DNA of 64,000 bases, from the NCBI GenBank assembly GCA_947462335.1, contig OX381721.1, positions 38,900,488 through 38,964,487 on the forward strand. The letters are read 5' to 3'. Position 1 is the first letter of the stretch; each line of letters begins with the position of its first letter. Positions 33,641 to 51,300 of this stretch are shown here, piece after piece. The notes beneath the pieces are model-generated. The model saw only the letters and a list, made by a program, of their open reading frames with translations, made no database searches and was not told the DNA's origin. The position numbers and the translations under genes were made by a program. Origin of the DNA: Harmothoe impar. Taxonomy: Eukaryota > Annelida > Polychaeta > Phyllodocida > Polynoidae.

Positions 33641-34620
33641 AGGGACTGTGGTGTGTACCGGTGTGTAGTGAGGGAGGGTGCATGGTGAGTAGTGAGGGAG
33701 GGTGGTTTGTAGTGAGGGAGAGTGGTGTGTAGTAAGGGAGGGTGGTGTGTAGTAAGGGAGGGTGGTGTGTAGTGAGGGAGGGTGGTTTGTAGTGAGGGAG
33801 AGTGGTGTCTGGTGAGGGAGGGTGGTATGTGGTGAGGGAGGGTGGTGTGTAGTGAGGGAGGGTGGTGTGTAGTGAGGGAGGGTGGTGTGTAGTGAGGGAG
33901 GGTGGTGGGAAGTGAGGGAGGGTGGTGTGTAGTGAGGGAGGGTGGTTTGTAGTGAGGGAGAGTGGTGTCTGGTGAGGGAGGGTGGTATGTGGTGAGGGAG
34001 GGTGGTGTGTAGTGAAGGAGGGTGGTGTGTAGTGAGGGAGGGTGCATGGTATGTAATGAGGGAGGGTGGTGTGTAGTGAGAGAGGGTGGTGTGTAGTGAG
34101 GGAGGGTGGTGTGAAGTGAGGGAAGGTGGTGTGTAGTTAGGGAGGGTGGTGTGTAGTTAGGGAGGTTGCATGGTGTGGAATGAGGGAGAGTGGTGTGTAG
34201 TGAGGGAAAGTGGTGTGTAGTGAGGGAGGGTGGTGTGAAGTGGGGGAGGGTGGTGTGTAGTGAGGGAGGATGGTGTGTAGTGAGGGAGAGTGGTGTGTAG
34301 TGAGGGAGGGTGGTGTGTAGTGAGGGAGGGTGCATGGTGTGTAATGGGGGTGGTGTGTAGTGAGGGAGGGTGGCGTGTATAGTGAGGGAGGGTGGTGTGT
34401 AGTGAGGGAGGGTGGTGTGTAGTGAGGGAGGGTGGTGTGTAGTGAGGGAGAGTGGTGTGCAGTGAGGAAGGGTGATGTGTAGTGAAGGAGGGTGACATGT
34501 AGTCATGGAGGGAAGTGTATAGTGAGGGAGGGTGGTGTGTAGTGAGGGAGGGTGACATGTAGTCATGGAGGGAAGTGTATAGCTAGGGAGGATGACAATT
34601 GGCATGTATAGTTAGGAAGG
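33641..34620. repeat. 20-bp minisatellite, array 2
   Basis: About 48 copies of the same 20-bp unit as array 1. Higher-order copying is visible: an eight-unit block at 33781 recurs at 33941, and a 60-bp block with GACATGTAGTCATGGAGGG recurs at 34490 and 34550. The 351- and 133-codon minus-strand frames are repeat by-products. Confidence 0.95.
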
Positions 34621-34659
34621 GTGGTGCACAGTTGGTATGCTTACTCTTTTACATGTGCC

Positions 34660-35050
34660 ATTGGCTGTCATGATGCAAGGATGCAGCCCTGGTGAGTAAC
34701 TCGCCAGTGCTACATTCAAACATCATGACGGCCTACTGGTTTGAGACACTCCCGAAATGTTGCTCTCTTTAAGTGATATCCTGTCCTCCGGGGCGTACAT
34801 ATGCAGCACCCTATATTGCCACATGGGAGGTGGGTTGCCCCCTCTTTAAGGACGGCATGTCACTTAAAGATGCCATTTGTCGGCATGATGCACTGATTCA
34901 GCGTGGCGAGTTGGTGCATCATGCCAACCCTTCGGGCGTGTCTCGACCCCTTAGGTTGGCATGATTCTTGAACACAGCATGCACTGGCGATCGTGAGATA
35001 CTCACCATGCAGGATTGCACTCACACATGATGACGACCAAAGGCACGTAA
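34660..35050. repeat. dispersed CATCATG/GCGAGT repeat, several units
   Basis: Units combine GAGTAACTCGCCAGTGCTACATT with a CATCATGACGAC or TGCATCATGCCAACCCTT phrase. Three units lie here. Other copies are near 1955-2065, 4095-4140, 5413-5450, 7521-7580, 39465-39605, 47680-47815 and 53700-53870. It is probably a MITE family, but no clean ends were found. Confidence 0.6.
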
Positions 35051-35065
35051 AAAGTAGATTATACC

Positions 35066-35840
35066 TTACAATCTCGTTATATAGGCCTAAAGGGGATACA
35101 AAGGAGCACCTTTTGGCATTTTGCTCCTTATAACCCACCTTCCATGTTTACAACTGACTGTGGTCATTATAATAGGGCCTATAGCTATTAGCTTTCCAAA
35201 TAAATGACCACACATGTTTATTGATTGACAACTACCGGTATTCATTAGGAAATCTTAACTGCTTAATATATAATTATGTAAAAGCCCTCTCTACCTCACC
35301 TGAGAGGCCCAACCTCCTACTTCTAGAGTAGGGAGGACAACAAGGGACCGCTTTCACAGTCCTGCATCTGTCACAGTGCTAAACAACCCAAATGGATCCA
35401 TTGATTTCTCAGCCAAAAAAACATGTTACAATAATGCATATCAAGAGAAAGAGGATGAATGTGTTTACATGTATCATGTTAGTTTGTAGTTTTTCAGACT
35501 CTAGATGATGAGAATTTAATTGATACAATTGATGGAGCTGCTGTGCACTGTCAGCAGGGGAATTGGAACCACATTTCCAGGACAGTTAGCCTACTGGTGC
35601 TAGCTATACAGAAAGGTCAGAGAGGGCTCAATCTTGCTCAATGATGCTTTCAGATATGGTTTAAATGGACTCTACTGATTGCATGGAATAGGTAAATGTT
35701 ATATTTTATATTGTATGATGCTGTGTTTATATTGTATTGTGCTCCTATAGAAAAGTATGGGGGGGGGAGGCACAGCAAATTTGCTTCTTAATAACCGTCT
35801 GCTCCTTATATCCGTCCTCCTTCATAACGTCCTCCTTGTA
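35066..35840. mobile_element. decayed pogo-like MITE
   Basis: The left end ACAATCTCGTTATA and the body phrases GGAGCACCTTTTGGCA and CTGCTCCTTATA match the element at 55527-57091. The right end is degraded (TCCTTCATAACGTCCTCC). It is non-coding. Confidence 0.65.
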
Positions 35841-40689
<4,849 letters not shown>

Positions 40690-40838
40690 CACTGAACTTA
40701 CATGTATATAGAAATATGAGCGATTCACTAAATGTTTTTTCTCCTATAAAGGAACTGATTTATTTTTGTATTGAATCATCAATTTCTACTTTTAACTGTT
40801 CCCTAACATATTAAGAAGAATGGGATTACAGGCTTTTC

Positions 40839-40844
40839 AATAAA
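40839..40844 (+). terminator. polyadenylation signal of the methyltransferase gene
   Basis: AATAAA, 150 bp after the stop codon. Confidence 0.6.
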
Positions 40845-40859
40845 TATATTTCAACTCAA

Positions 40860-42397
40860 ATGTGTTCACTTCCAGCTCTGGTATATGTCATTTATGTTAT
40901 AAGTAAATCATGAATGTTATAAAAAATATCAGCCTTTTTAAAATTATTTTTATTAGAAACAATAGATGCTATAGTTATTAGTACATGAAATTGGACAAGG
41001 GTATAATTAATACAAAATAACTTATTTAATTCCACAAATGTATAAAGTAAGGTGACGCCTTCAGTTCAACTAACCATTATTCCAATTGCCCTTTAAGTGA
41101 CATGACAAATATCAATGCTTCATATACACAGATTAGTATAAAAAATACACTTGAAATGCACTTATTTGATAGAACAATATAATAAATGCCCTGAAGAGTT
41201 AGAAGTGCATTATGATACAAATGTACATTTCATTCAATACAAGTAATTTTCAAACTAAATTGGTCAAATTATTGTACATGACAATCCCCTAAATAGGCAC
41301 CTCCAGATCCTACCAAAATAAATGGTACTGGGCTTTGTCACATATAAACCTCTAGCTGGTTCATTTATGCTTGTGTCCAAAGTCTCATTTCCCAAACTCA
41401 TTCCATATACCTGAGCATCAAGATTTATCTAAACAGGTTTTTAAGTGAATTAGAACTTTAGACTAAAAAACCTGTTTGCTTTTCAGAGATTCCTTGGGTA
41501 CAATACTTTCTCCTGGGATTGGGGTGAAATAGTCTTATAAAACACAAGTTTTAGTTTAAACATTACACAATATAACCACAGACAAACATTGTACATTACA
41601 GTCATGCATGAAAAAAAAACATCCCAAAATGGGATCAAGTATTTAAGAACAAATGAGAGATACTGGCCTAATTGGGTTGCACCAATGATGAAAGACTAAA
41701 ATATATACACATCATTATAGGTTAAATTTGAGCATATAGATACAACTCTTTTCCTTATTTTTGAGAATGTATACCGTAAATCCTTGCGTGAAAGCCTAAC
41801 TCATTCTTTACCATTCGAAACATACTTGAAAATGCAGATTTATTGTTGTAGCATATTTTTAAGCGGAATATATTGGTAGCAAATACCATTACAAGTCCAA
41901 AGAACTGCTTAGTTTGTAGATACAATCAATATATGAATGGGGAAAATTCCGTAGTAAATGAGCCATCAAATGTGATTGACATAAGGTGAATCGGTCGGTT
42001 GTGCAGTCTGGTCTGACGAGTACTGCTGGTAGATTAATATCATAACAGCCATTTTGTCACCCTATTGTCCCATAATTCATTGCAATCATTGTCCTAGTAC
42101 CCCCAGAGTGGGATTGGCACCAGATGCAAAATTTATTACTGGTCAGCATGTCCTTCACCATGAGGAAGGTACATTGCCTAAACTGGTTCATGCCACCATG
42201 AAATCGCAGTTGCTTGTGTTAGCCAATTAAACACCAGCCATTATGACCACCTGGATCTAATATTTTACCAGTGAATTGATATGTTGAAATGGTCCAATTA
42301 GATAGTTATACACCATTAAGAAATACAAGTAGGTACCCAGTTTTGAGGTTATTTTGGGGCCATTTGCGTTGTGCCTTGGTAGATTGATGAAAGCCCT
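40860..42397. other. convergent intergenic stretch
   Basis: The methyltransferase gene ends from the left and the reductase gene ends from the right. No further gene is seen. A minus-strand AATAAA at 42132-42137 could end the reductase transcript, about 260 bp beyond its stop. Confidence 0.5.
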
Positions 42398-45300
42398 TCA
42401 GGCGACATTGATGAAGTACAACATGAGAATGACGAGAGCGATGGTAACGAGCACTCCGACCACCAGCCAAACGAGGTGCACCACCCTCCACAAGTCACTG
42501 TTAGGTTTGGATGGCGGGTCCTGAATATTCATACCATTCTTTGTCACATGCTCCACCTGGTCGGCATTCCCTGTAAACACATATATATGTTCAAGCTAGA
42601 AGAAATGGCACATTTCCAGTCACAGCAGAATATGAATAAGTTTTGGGATATAAAAAAATGTTTACAATACCAAAATTGGTTCTTATGACTTTCAAGGAAT
42701 ACTGCTGGAAATAGCTGTTTGACTTGATCTTCAAACCTTCAGTTTCCACCTTGCTTTGGACATCCTGGGAGTCCAGCAGCTTCTTGATAGCAGACACAAA
42801 TCATATTCATGCCAACTCTTAAGTTGTGTGAGGTTAACTGGGAAGTCGATTTTGTATGAACTGAAGAAAATTTCCTAGTACACTAATAATGCAAGGTCGG
42901 ATCAGCATAATCTAGGATCAAGGTGCAAACAGAATCCTTGGCACCTCCTCCAGAATAACAATCACGTAAATAACCGATTGGAAATTGTTTCTCTATTCCG
43001 CAGTTTAAATATAGGTCAGGCAAGGGAAAAAAGAACTTACTGTCCCTGATGCAGTGTAGAATCTGCAGCACGATGAACCACACCACATAGAAGCCGAGCC
43101 ACGCGGCCACCGTGATGGTGCCCTGCATGCGCACCGGTTCCCCGATGATCTTCACCTGGAATGCCAGCAGCACGCACACAGCTGGGAAGGGCAGAAGATA
43201 CAACAGTGGATGAAAATTGAAAAAGGAAGATTAATACAGGATGGCTGAAGGACCATTGGAAAAACATGATGTATATACTTGCTGGTGCTACAAAAGAGTT
43301 TTCAGCCTTTTATTAAATTGAATCAAAAATCCTCTGGAATTGTTGTAAAAAAAATTGAAAAGCCATGATATTATGACCATAATAGTGATGGTCACAGGAA
43401 CAACCAAATTATACCTGGTTATTACACTTACCAGAGCAGATGAAGCCCAGCATGCCACTGCTCCTGTGGAACCAGTTGAAGATGGTACGTCTGGAGGTCC
43501 CTGGATGCGGGCGTAGTAAACCGCTAATAATCTGCGCCATACCGAAGCCCACCGCAACCAGTCCAAATATAGCATGGATGGCTGCTTTCTGAAATATAGA
43601 AATGAAGGAACATGATAAAATATATTCTCAATGTGCAGTATAGAGAGAGGAACTCATTTTCTCATAGCCTGCTGCACTGATAATAATACCTATAGTCAGT
43701 AGTGACTATACCCCCCTTTTTTACCCCTCCCTAGTCAAATGACCATATACATTCGTCACATCTTAGTCAGAAATGTGGTCATGGTGCCTACCAGTAGGGG
43801 GCCTGACCCAGCAGGTTTCGGTGACGTCACAGGGATGTGTGCACAAAAACGTCATGAGGAAGGAACACATCCTTTTTCATCTCAGGATTCCATGCAAGGA
43901 GGACACTCAACTTCAGGTAGGTAAATATAATTAGGCTAATCTGCCGGAAATACAACCTTAACATGCCCATCTGCAACCATCCTCAATGATTAATCATAGG
44001 TGAATAACTAGGTTACATGTGTGTCGTGATTCTGATGGGAAATGCATTATAGATAGGGGTATTTCATCCGATATTTTTGTGGTGACACATAGCCATTGTA
44101 AGGACTAAGGCTACTGCGTAGTTGTAATCTGACTGAAGAATGACAGAATTTCCAAAATGTCCAGACACAGTAAGCTACAGTTCACGAATCGGTCTAAACA
44201 GTCAGGTCCCGATTTCCCGGGCGCCCCCGTTTGTGTAGTCGACCAATGTCCGAATCGACCGTGTGTGTGAAAGAACGGGGGTGGAGCAGTGCGTGTGTGT
44301 GGAGGGGGGGGGGGGGGGGTCTGTGGGGATGGTGGTGGTGTACGTATATATGAGGAGGGAGGGGGTATGCATTACGGATTGGGTGGTCAACCTTTCACTA
44401 ACAAGCATTCGGTATGTCTGTGTTCACACGGTTTCATAAACGTTGATGTGGAACAAAGTGTGTGTATGTTTGTAATGTAGGTGGGGGGGGGGTGAGGGGT
44501 CCTGATCAATTACACAAGAGGCAAAGTTGTCCAAAAGTCGCCTGTTTGATGTTATTATTGTGCTACATCGCAAGTCACCGAGAAAACAGCCCAGGTCCCC
44601 CCCCCCCTCCACTCCTCCTCCTCTCCCACGCCTCTTATCAACTAGTTGTCAAGGTGATGACCCCGTCTCCGTGACAACTTTCTGCACTCTCCTATAGCCA
44701 ACGTGTTCATCACAGTAACACATTCTCTGCTACAAGTTGAATCTCAGGTTGAAATAAATCGCTCACACAGTCATAAACAATCATGCAGTCCTACAGTAAC
44801 AGATAGACAGAATAGTTCTGTTATACTACATCGATATAACACAATGCATGCCTGTCTTTTACCATAAATGGAAAGATCTACTGGAGCAGAGGTGGTACCA
44901 CAAATTGGATGTGTGGAGAGTGCACGTTGGTCAGTGAGTCCCGTGCTGAGTCTGAGGGTTGTTTGCCACAACTCAATAATATATAGACCTACTTGTGACA
45001 AGGACTTTGTCTTTGATCATTGGCTTCGGCTACCACTAGGCCTACATTTAACTGGGGCGGATCCTATTTTGCTCTCGGGATTTTGTAGTTCCAACAAACA
45101 CCATCCAGAGGAGGTAGCCACTGGATCACAACGTAGGCAGTGAGTGAGTAAGCCCCAGGGGTAAGCTCAACTAGGAGTTTACTGTAGGTCCTATATAACT
45201 AGGCCTATATATATAGCCTAGGCCCACGCCCCCTTTCCCAAACTGCTGCGCACAGCCACAGAACAAGGAATTTTTTTTTTTTTTTGTGATGGCATGGGCT

Positions 45301-48300
45301 ACTAGTACTACTACTGGTACCATTTTAGGCCAACTCACTATCCCTGGTTGCCGGGCCTGGTTGGTATCAATGGGGCGGATCCAGGAAATCTTTTTGGGCG
45401 AAGGGGGGTGGGGAGGGGGCGTAATAACAAATATATTGGGGGATACAAGTTAGCTACATTAAAATGTACAGAAAAATAGGGTATAGATAAATAGTAGGCC
45501 TATAAGCTATTAGGCCACGGGGCGCCCCCATATTTTGCAACCTGGTCACCTGTTTTGCAATAGGCCTAGCTAACCCTCAGGCAACATGCCGGGAACTTAA
45601 TTTTTTGGGAAATATAAAGATGGAGCGGGGATGCCCGGCATGGGCGAGGCCTGGGGCTGATCCAGGATTATGAAAAGGGGGGGGGAGGGAGGGAGTCAAA
45701 GTTTACATTAAAAACGTCAATTTTGCCCAAAAACGCGGGGGGGGGGGCTGGAGGGTGCGTGGTCCCACGCCCCTTCTCAATCTACCACTGGTAGGCCTAC
45801 TGGACAGTGGTAGGCTATAGTGGTAGGATGGCTTTTGGCTTTTTTGCAAATAAATTCTCAAAAAAAATGTTCCCGGCAGATTTGAGCCCCAATCATTTTA
45901 TTGCAGTGATAAAATGTTACCACCAATGGCTGGTATAAATATGATAAATGTGGTGCTATGTTTTATTAGTAAACTGAGATCTACAAACACCTAAATAGGA
46001 GGTGATAGATTCGACCCTATCTATGGGACTTTTAGCATTATGGGAGCCTCCCATAGAAGGCACCAAACCGGTCTGGAACGCAGATCCATCTACGGGGGCA
46101 CCTCTGGAACGCAAAACAGCACTTTCACTGCAGTTGTATATTTAGTATCAAATAACGTCGCGATAAATCGGTCGCTGGGAGTAGGCTGGGAGTCTTCTAC
46201 ACACAGCTGCCACCCCCCCCCCTACACACACACACGCACACCTTGTTCCCTCCCTCTACACATCCCCCTCCCTCCCACCATTGAACTCAAAAGGGGGCTT
46301 CCATAAAGTATGTAGCTAGGCCTACACACCCCCACCCCCATGTTGCATTATGTACGCATTATAAGCTATTTGTTTAAACATACAAATGACCCTATAGACC
46401 CTTAAATTTGACATGGCGACATAGGCCATTTTGGGCCTCAGTGACATGGGACAGGAGGGAAAAATAGATGGTGACATGGAGCATTTCTGGAGCCATGTCT
46501 TAAAATCGATATGGCAACATGAACATTCCTTAAAATCGACATGGTGCATGGGGACCCCCCATCAAGGGCCCCATACAATTTATTCCAATTTTGATTATGA
46601 CTATTTGATCTTGATTTCTCGATTTCTCGATTATCAGGTCTGAGCAATGACCTTCAAGATAGGATGACATAGAGGAAAAGCCCGTCTATCTGTTACTTAC
46701 ATTTTGTGGATTTAATGGGCCATTTTGGGGATTAATGGGCCAGTATGATAAAACTTCAATACTCATCAGCAGAATCTATATTTGCCATCTCGGCCCAGAT
46801 ATGGTGCCCTCCAGGCCCTAGGTACACTTGCCACTCATGAGTGATTGATGATCATCAATGGGGGTGAAATGTGGCCAATCACAATGTGTACCATGGGTGA
46901 GTTTCTTAAACCCTCCCCCGCCCCCCCCCCCCCCCCCCAAAAAAAAAAAAACACACAAAAAAAACAAAAAAAAAACACTTTATCTAATAAACTTGGTCAC
47001 TTACTAACGAAGTAGCCTTAAAATGCATCAAATCATTTCAATATTTTCTAAATCGCCCCCCCCCCACCCTATCTATTTCCCACCATACTGCTTACAACAC
47101 CCAGAAATACCACTAGCCTTTTTTGGAAACCCTTAGGACAGATTAACAAACAAATGTCACTTGTAGGCCTATTGAGAATAGCTGAGATCCGTCATGTTTC
47201 TATGCCTTAAATGGGAATGATCCCATATCTGAAAAGCCATGGAATGTTCACCAGGAAATGTCCCTAAAGCAATGGAGTTATCAATTTAAAAAATGAAAAG
47301 GTGCTACCACTAATTCTTGCATAATTATAAGCCGTGCCCTGGGATAAGTCCCATCTTTAACTTGCAAGAATCATAGAAGTCGCACCTGGGGTCTGATTTC
47401 TGATTTCTATATGTACAAATCTGACTTGTACACACCAGGGCCTCTACACAAGGATCCACTGCATTATTTTTGTAGAAAAGAACTTAAATCATTATTTGTA
47501 TTCATGTAGGATCGCCACATAGACTGTCCCACATCAGCGAGAGCTCCGACTTCGCCACACACTACCCCCCTGTCACTGCTCTCACTATCATAGATTTATA
47601 CAGTTGAAGAAAAAATGTCTTTATCTAAAATCAAAGACTTGAGCTAGTCTAGTCGCTACAGTGCTTGGGGTAAAGCATTCGATGACATGCATGTTACCTG
47701 GGTACCATCCTTACATGGTTGATGCACTCCAAAAGGTCGACATGATGCGTGAATGCAGCCCTTGGAAGTAGACTCATCCAGGCTACATGCATGCATCATG
47801 ACAACAAAAGGCATAACACATTAAAGCACTATGTGACACATAAAGGGTTAATGAGGTTTCCATCTGTTATCACCCACTAAGATATTAGGAAGAGAGGGAT
47901 ATAATTTAAGGATGTCATTGGTATTACAGGTATCAATACATCACTATTTTTTATGTATCTGATAACCAAATCTACAATCTCTGGGTATAGATACTCGGCC
48001 ATCTTGGATTATTTTTGATTAAACAAATATTAAATTGTTGTTTTTTTAAATTTGATTTAGTTTTTTTTTAATTTTAAATTTCCAAATATTCCTAGTTCTA
48101 TCCCTGCCGGTGCAGTTGCCAGTGGAATTCATACATACCATACCGGCGCGATTTAGCGCCGGGGCGCGCTTCAATTTGGAGGGGCCATTAAAGCCAAGAT
48201 AGGCGCTTATTCGAGATCCTATTTCAGCGCTTAAGGAATGTTTCAAAACCCCTGTACCCCGGCGCTTATACAAGACTGGTGCTCTTTCGAAACCGGTGCT

Positions 48301-51300
48301 TTATCATGACGGTACGGTAACGCGATAGGCTCTATGCTGGAGCTTGGGTGTCGGCGTTCCCCTGTTACAGTTCTAAGCTTTTGAATCGATATAAAGGCCT
48401 ATGATGGTCTAATTATTTTAGATCTACAAGTCTATTGGGATAGCCTCCTGGGTCAGCCTACAAACTGTACACAATTCTACCCCCCCCCCATATTTATAGA
48501 AATGATGACCCTTTGCAATGTAAAAATATCTGTGCATAATTAGGTCTATTACTAATTGTACTAATTTTGAGAGGGGGGAAATCTCGTGTAGAGGCACATT
48601 TTTATGCCTACCTAGAGCACACAGAATTTTTCAGCCCCCCTTTGAATTATATTAAGTACGCAAGTGTTCTTTTTGCTAAAAAAAGGAGTACATTTTTCAT
48701 TTTCTAGATGTTTATTGTAGATGTGTAAGAGGCCTGCCCTTGGATCCCTCTGTACTAGCCTCTATCAGTGAAAAGGGAGCCTTCGTGCCTCAAAAATTTG
48801 AAAGGACACTATCTGTATCAAGGTGTTTATGAATGTTTATTATTTTGCAGAATGGACAAAGAACTCAATGTTAGTGAGGAGCTCATAGAAACTGAATGCG
48901 AGGCTTCATGCAGTGAGGAAGATAACACAAAGCAAAGACAAGGCGAAGGAGCAGCGTCTTCAGATACAGTGTACGTACTTTAATAACTACAATGTTTATA
49001 TGTGAGTTTTGTGGCACCGGAGTGTGGTCTCTATTTCATTTCTGGTCTCATGTGAAAATTCACCAAGATGTTACTCACTTTAGTGTCATTTGTCAACATG
49101 AGTCCTGTCCCAAACGCTTCAAGTCAGTGTCATTAGTCCGCCGCCACATGTCAAGTGAGCACCCAGTTCTGTATAAACAGTTGACAGATAAGCCCCAGAA
49201 AAATGATGTCTTGGAACCTGAGAATAGCACAAGACAGTCTTTTGCGGAAGCAGCTGAGCAGCATGATAGCGAAATAATGGATAATGATTCTGATATTTCT
49301 GTGGCAGAAGCAGACATTGATGATATCAATTTCTCTGAGGACAGCATTAAAACACATGTAACAAGGACACTGTTAGGAATTCGAGAGAAACATAATTTGC
49401 CATCAACAGCAGTAGTCGACATAGCATCAAGGTTTGCTGAAGTTGCAGATTTAGAAAGGCATCACCTCTTTGAGAAAATGGAAAGGGAATTGAAAAAAGA
49501 GAATTTACCAATTACAGGTAGCATGAGAGAAATCTTTGAGAATCAATCCACAGTATCAACCGCTTGTGCCCGGATAGACTCCCAGTATAGGTTGGAAACT
49601 GCATCACAGCGTCTTCTAGATTTTATTCCACCGGCAGAATATACTGTTGGCCATGATAAACAGAGGAATGACAAGCCAGAGACATTACAGTATGTGTCAA
49701 TTCAGGAGACAGTGAAAGCACTACTCAAGTTTGATGATATCAAAGCTCATATATTAGGTGCACACAACTCTCAAGGTCCATTACTACATGGTTTACATGA
49801 TGGGGAATTGTGTAAAGACAATCCAGAGCTTTTAGGCTCACGAACTATAGGAATCATACTTTATATGGACGAGTTTACACTAACAAATCCTCTGAGGAGC
49901 CAGGCCAATCAGTACAAGATAATGGCAATTTACTTTCAACTAGCAAATCTGCCACCACGTCTGCGTTCTAGATTAGATACGATTCACTTAGTGTCGTTGT
50001 GCAGAAGCACACTGGTCAAGAAATATGGGCTTAATGAGACCCTGTCATGGCTAGAACAAGAGTTACAGGAACTGGAGGAGAATGGGATAAATTATCGAAT
50101 CGATGCTGAAGAGGAAAACATCAAGTGCAATTTTGTAGCTTGTGTCAGTGATAACTTAGCAGCGCATCAGATTGGGGGATTCTTAGAATCTTTCTCAGCC
50201 AATAGATCATGTAGGTTCTGTCAAGTTACAAAAGAAGATCTGCAAGATGGAAAGATTGGTGAACCAAGAAATCCAGCGAAGCATGATGACCACCTAAGAT
50301 TGGTTGAAAAGCACCCACACTTATCAAGTGTCTATGGCGTTAAATCTAAGTCAATTCTAAATGACCTACGATTTAGTCATGCAACTACAAGTCTACCAAG
50401 TGACATAGGTCATGACCTGTTTCAGGGTACTGTCAAAACAACCATAAAGTTGGTCTTGGGACACATCACACAGAACAACATTGTATCGCTTGAAGACATA
50501 AACACATCCTTGGCCAGCTTTAAATTTGCAGGCACAGACAAAGTGAACAAGCCAACAAAGATACCCTCACACCTGGATCCTAAACAAACATTCGCAAAGA
50601 TGTGGTGTTTATTTCGGTTGCTTCCATTCCTGGTAGGTGATAGAATACCACCGGATGATGCCGTGTGGAAATGGTACTGTCTGTTTCGGAAGGTTGTAGA
50701 GCACATCTGTGCACCTATTCAATCAGAAACCAGTATCAATGCACTCCAAAGTCTACTACAGAAATTCATAGAAACAAAAACCACTTTGTTCCCGGAATCT
50801 CGTCTCACACCAAAAGATCACTACATGCTCCATTACCCCTCACAAATTAAGAAATTTGGGCCCTTGATCCATCTATGGACTCTGCGGTTCGAGGGGAAAC
50901 ACATGTACTTCAATCGAGTGTGGAAACTCAGCACTTGCAGCAAGAACATTTGCAAATCACTTGCCCAAAGGCACCAGTACAAATTTGCACATGACCTTGC
51001 CCTCAAAGACACCTTTTTCACTGTGACTGACACCATGACAGGGGGTAAGACAGTGAAGGTGAAGGACCTGCCACCTCACATTCGAAGTGCTGTGCTTCAA
51101 ATTCCGACTTCGGTAGATGATGAAATCACTGTAGGGAAAACGCTGACATGTGGTGGCACAGTATACCGCAGAAACGATGCCATAATTCTGAAAGGAGATG
51201 AAGACAAACCAACGTTTGCTCTTGTTCGGAAGACTGCCTGCTTCAAAAAGGAACCATTTCTGGTCTGCCAAAGACTGAAGACTGTACGCTTCAATGAACA

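Noticed and set aside
32532..34605. Long minus-strand frames of 231, 351 and 133 codons rich in Thr-His-Pro-Ser.
   Set aside because: They are exact products of a 20-bp minisatellite that lacks minus-strand stops in every frame. There is no splice or start support and no non-repeat domain.
32553..34620. Regular direct repeats that could be taken for a CRISPR array.
   Set aside because: Units are head-to-tail with no spacers, and the DNA is clearly animal.
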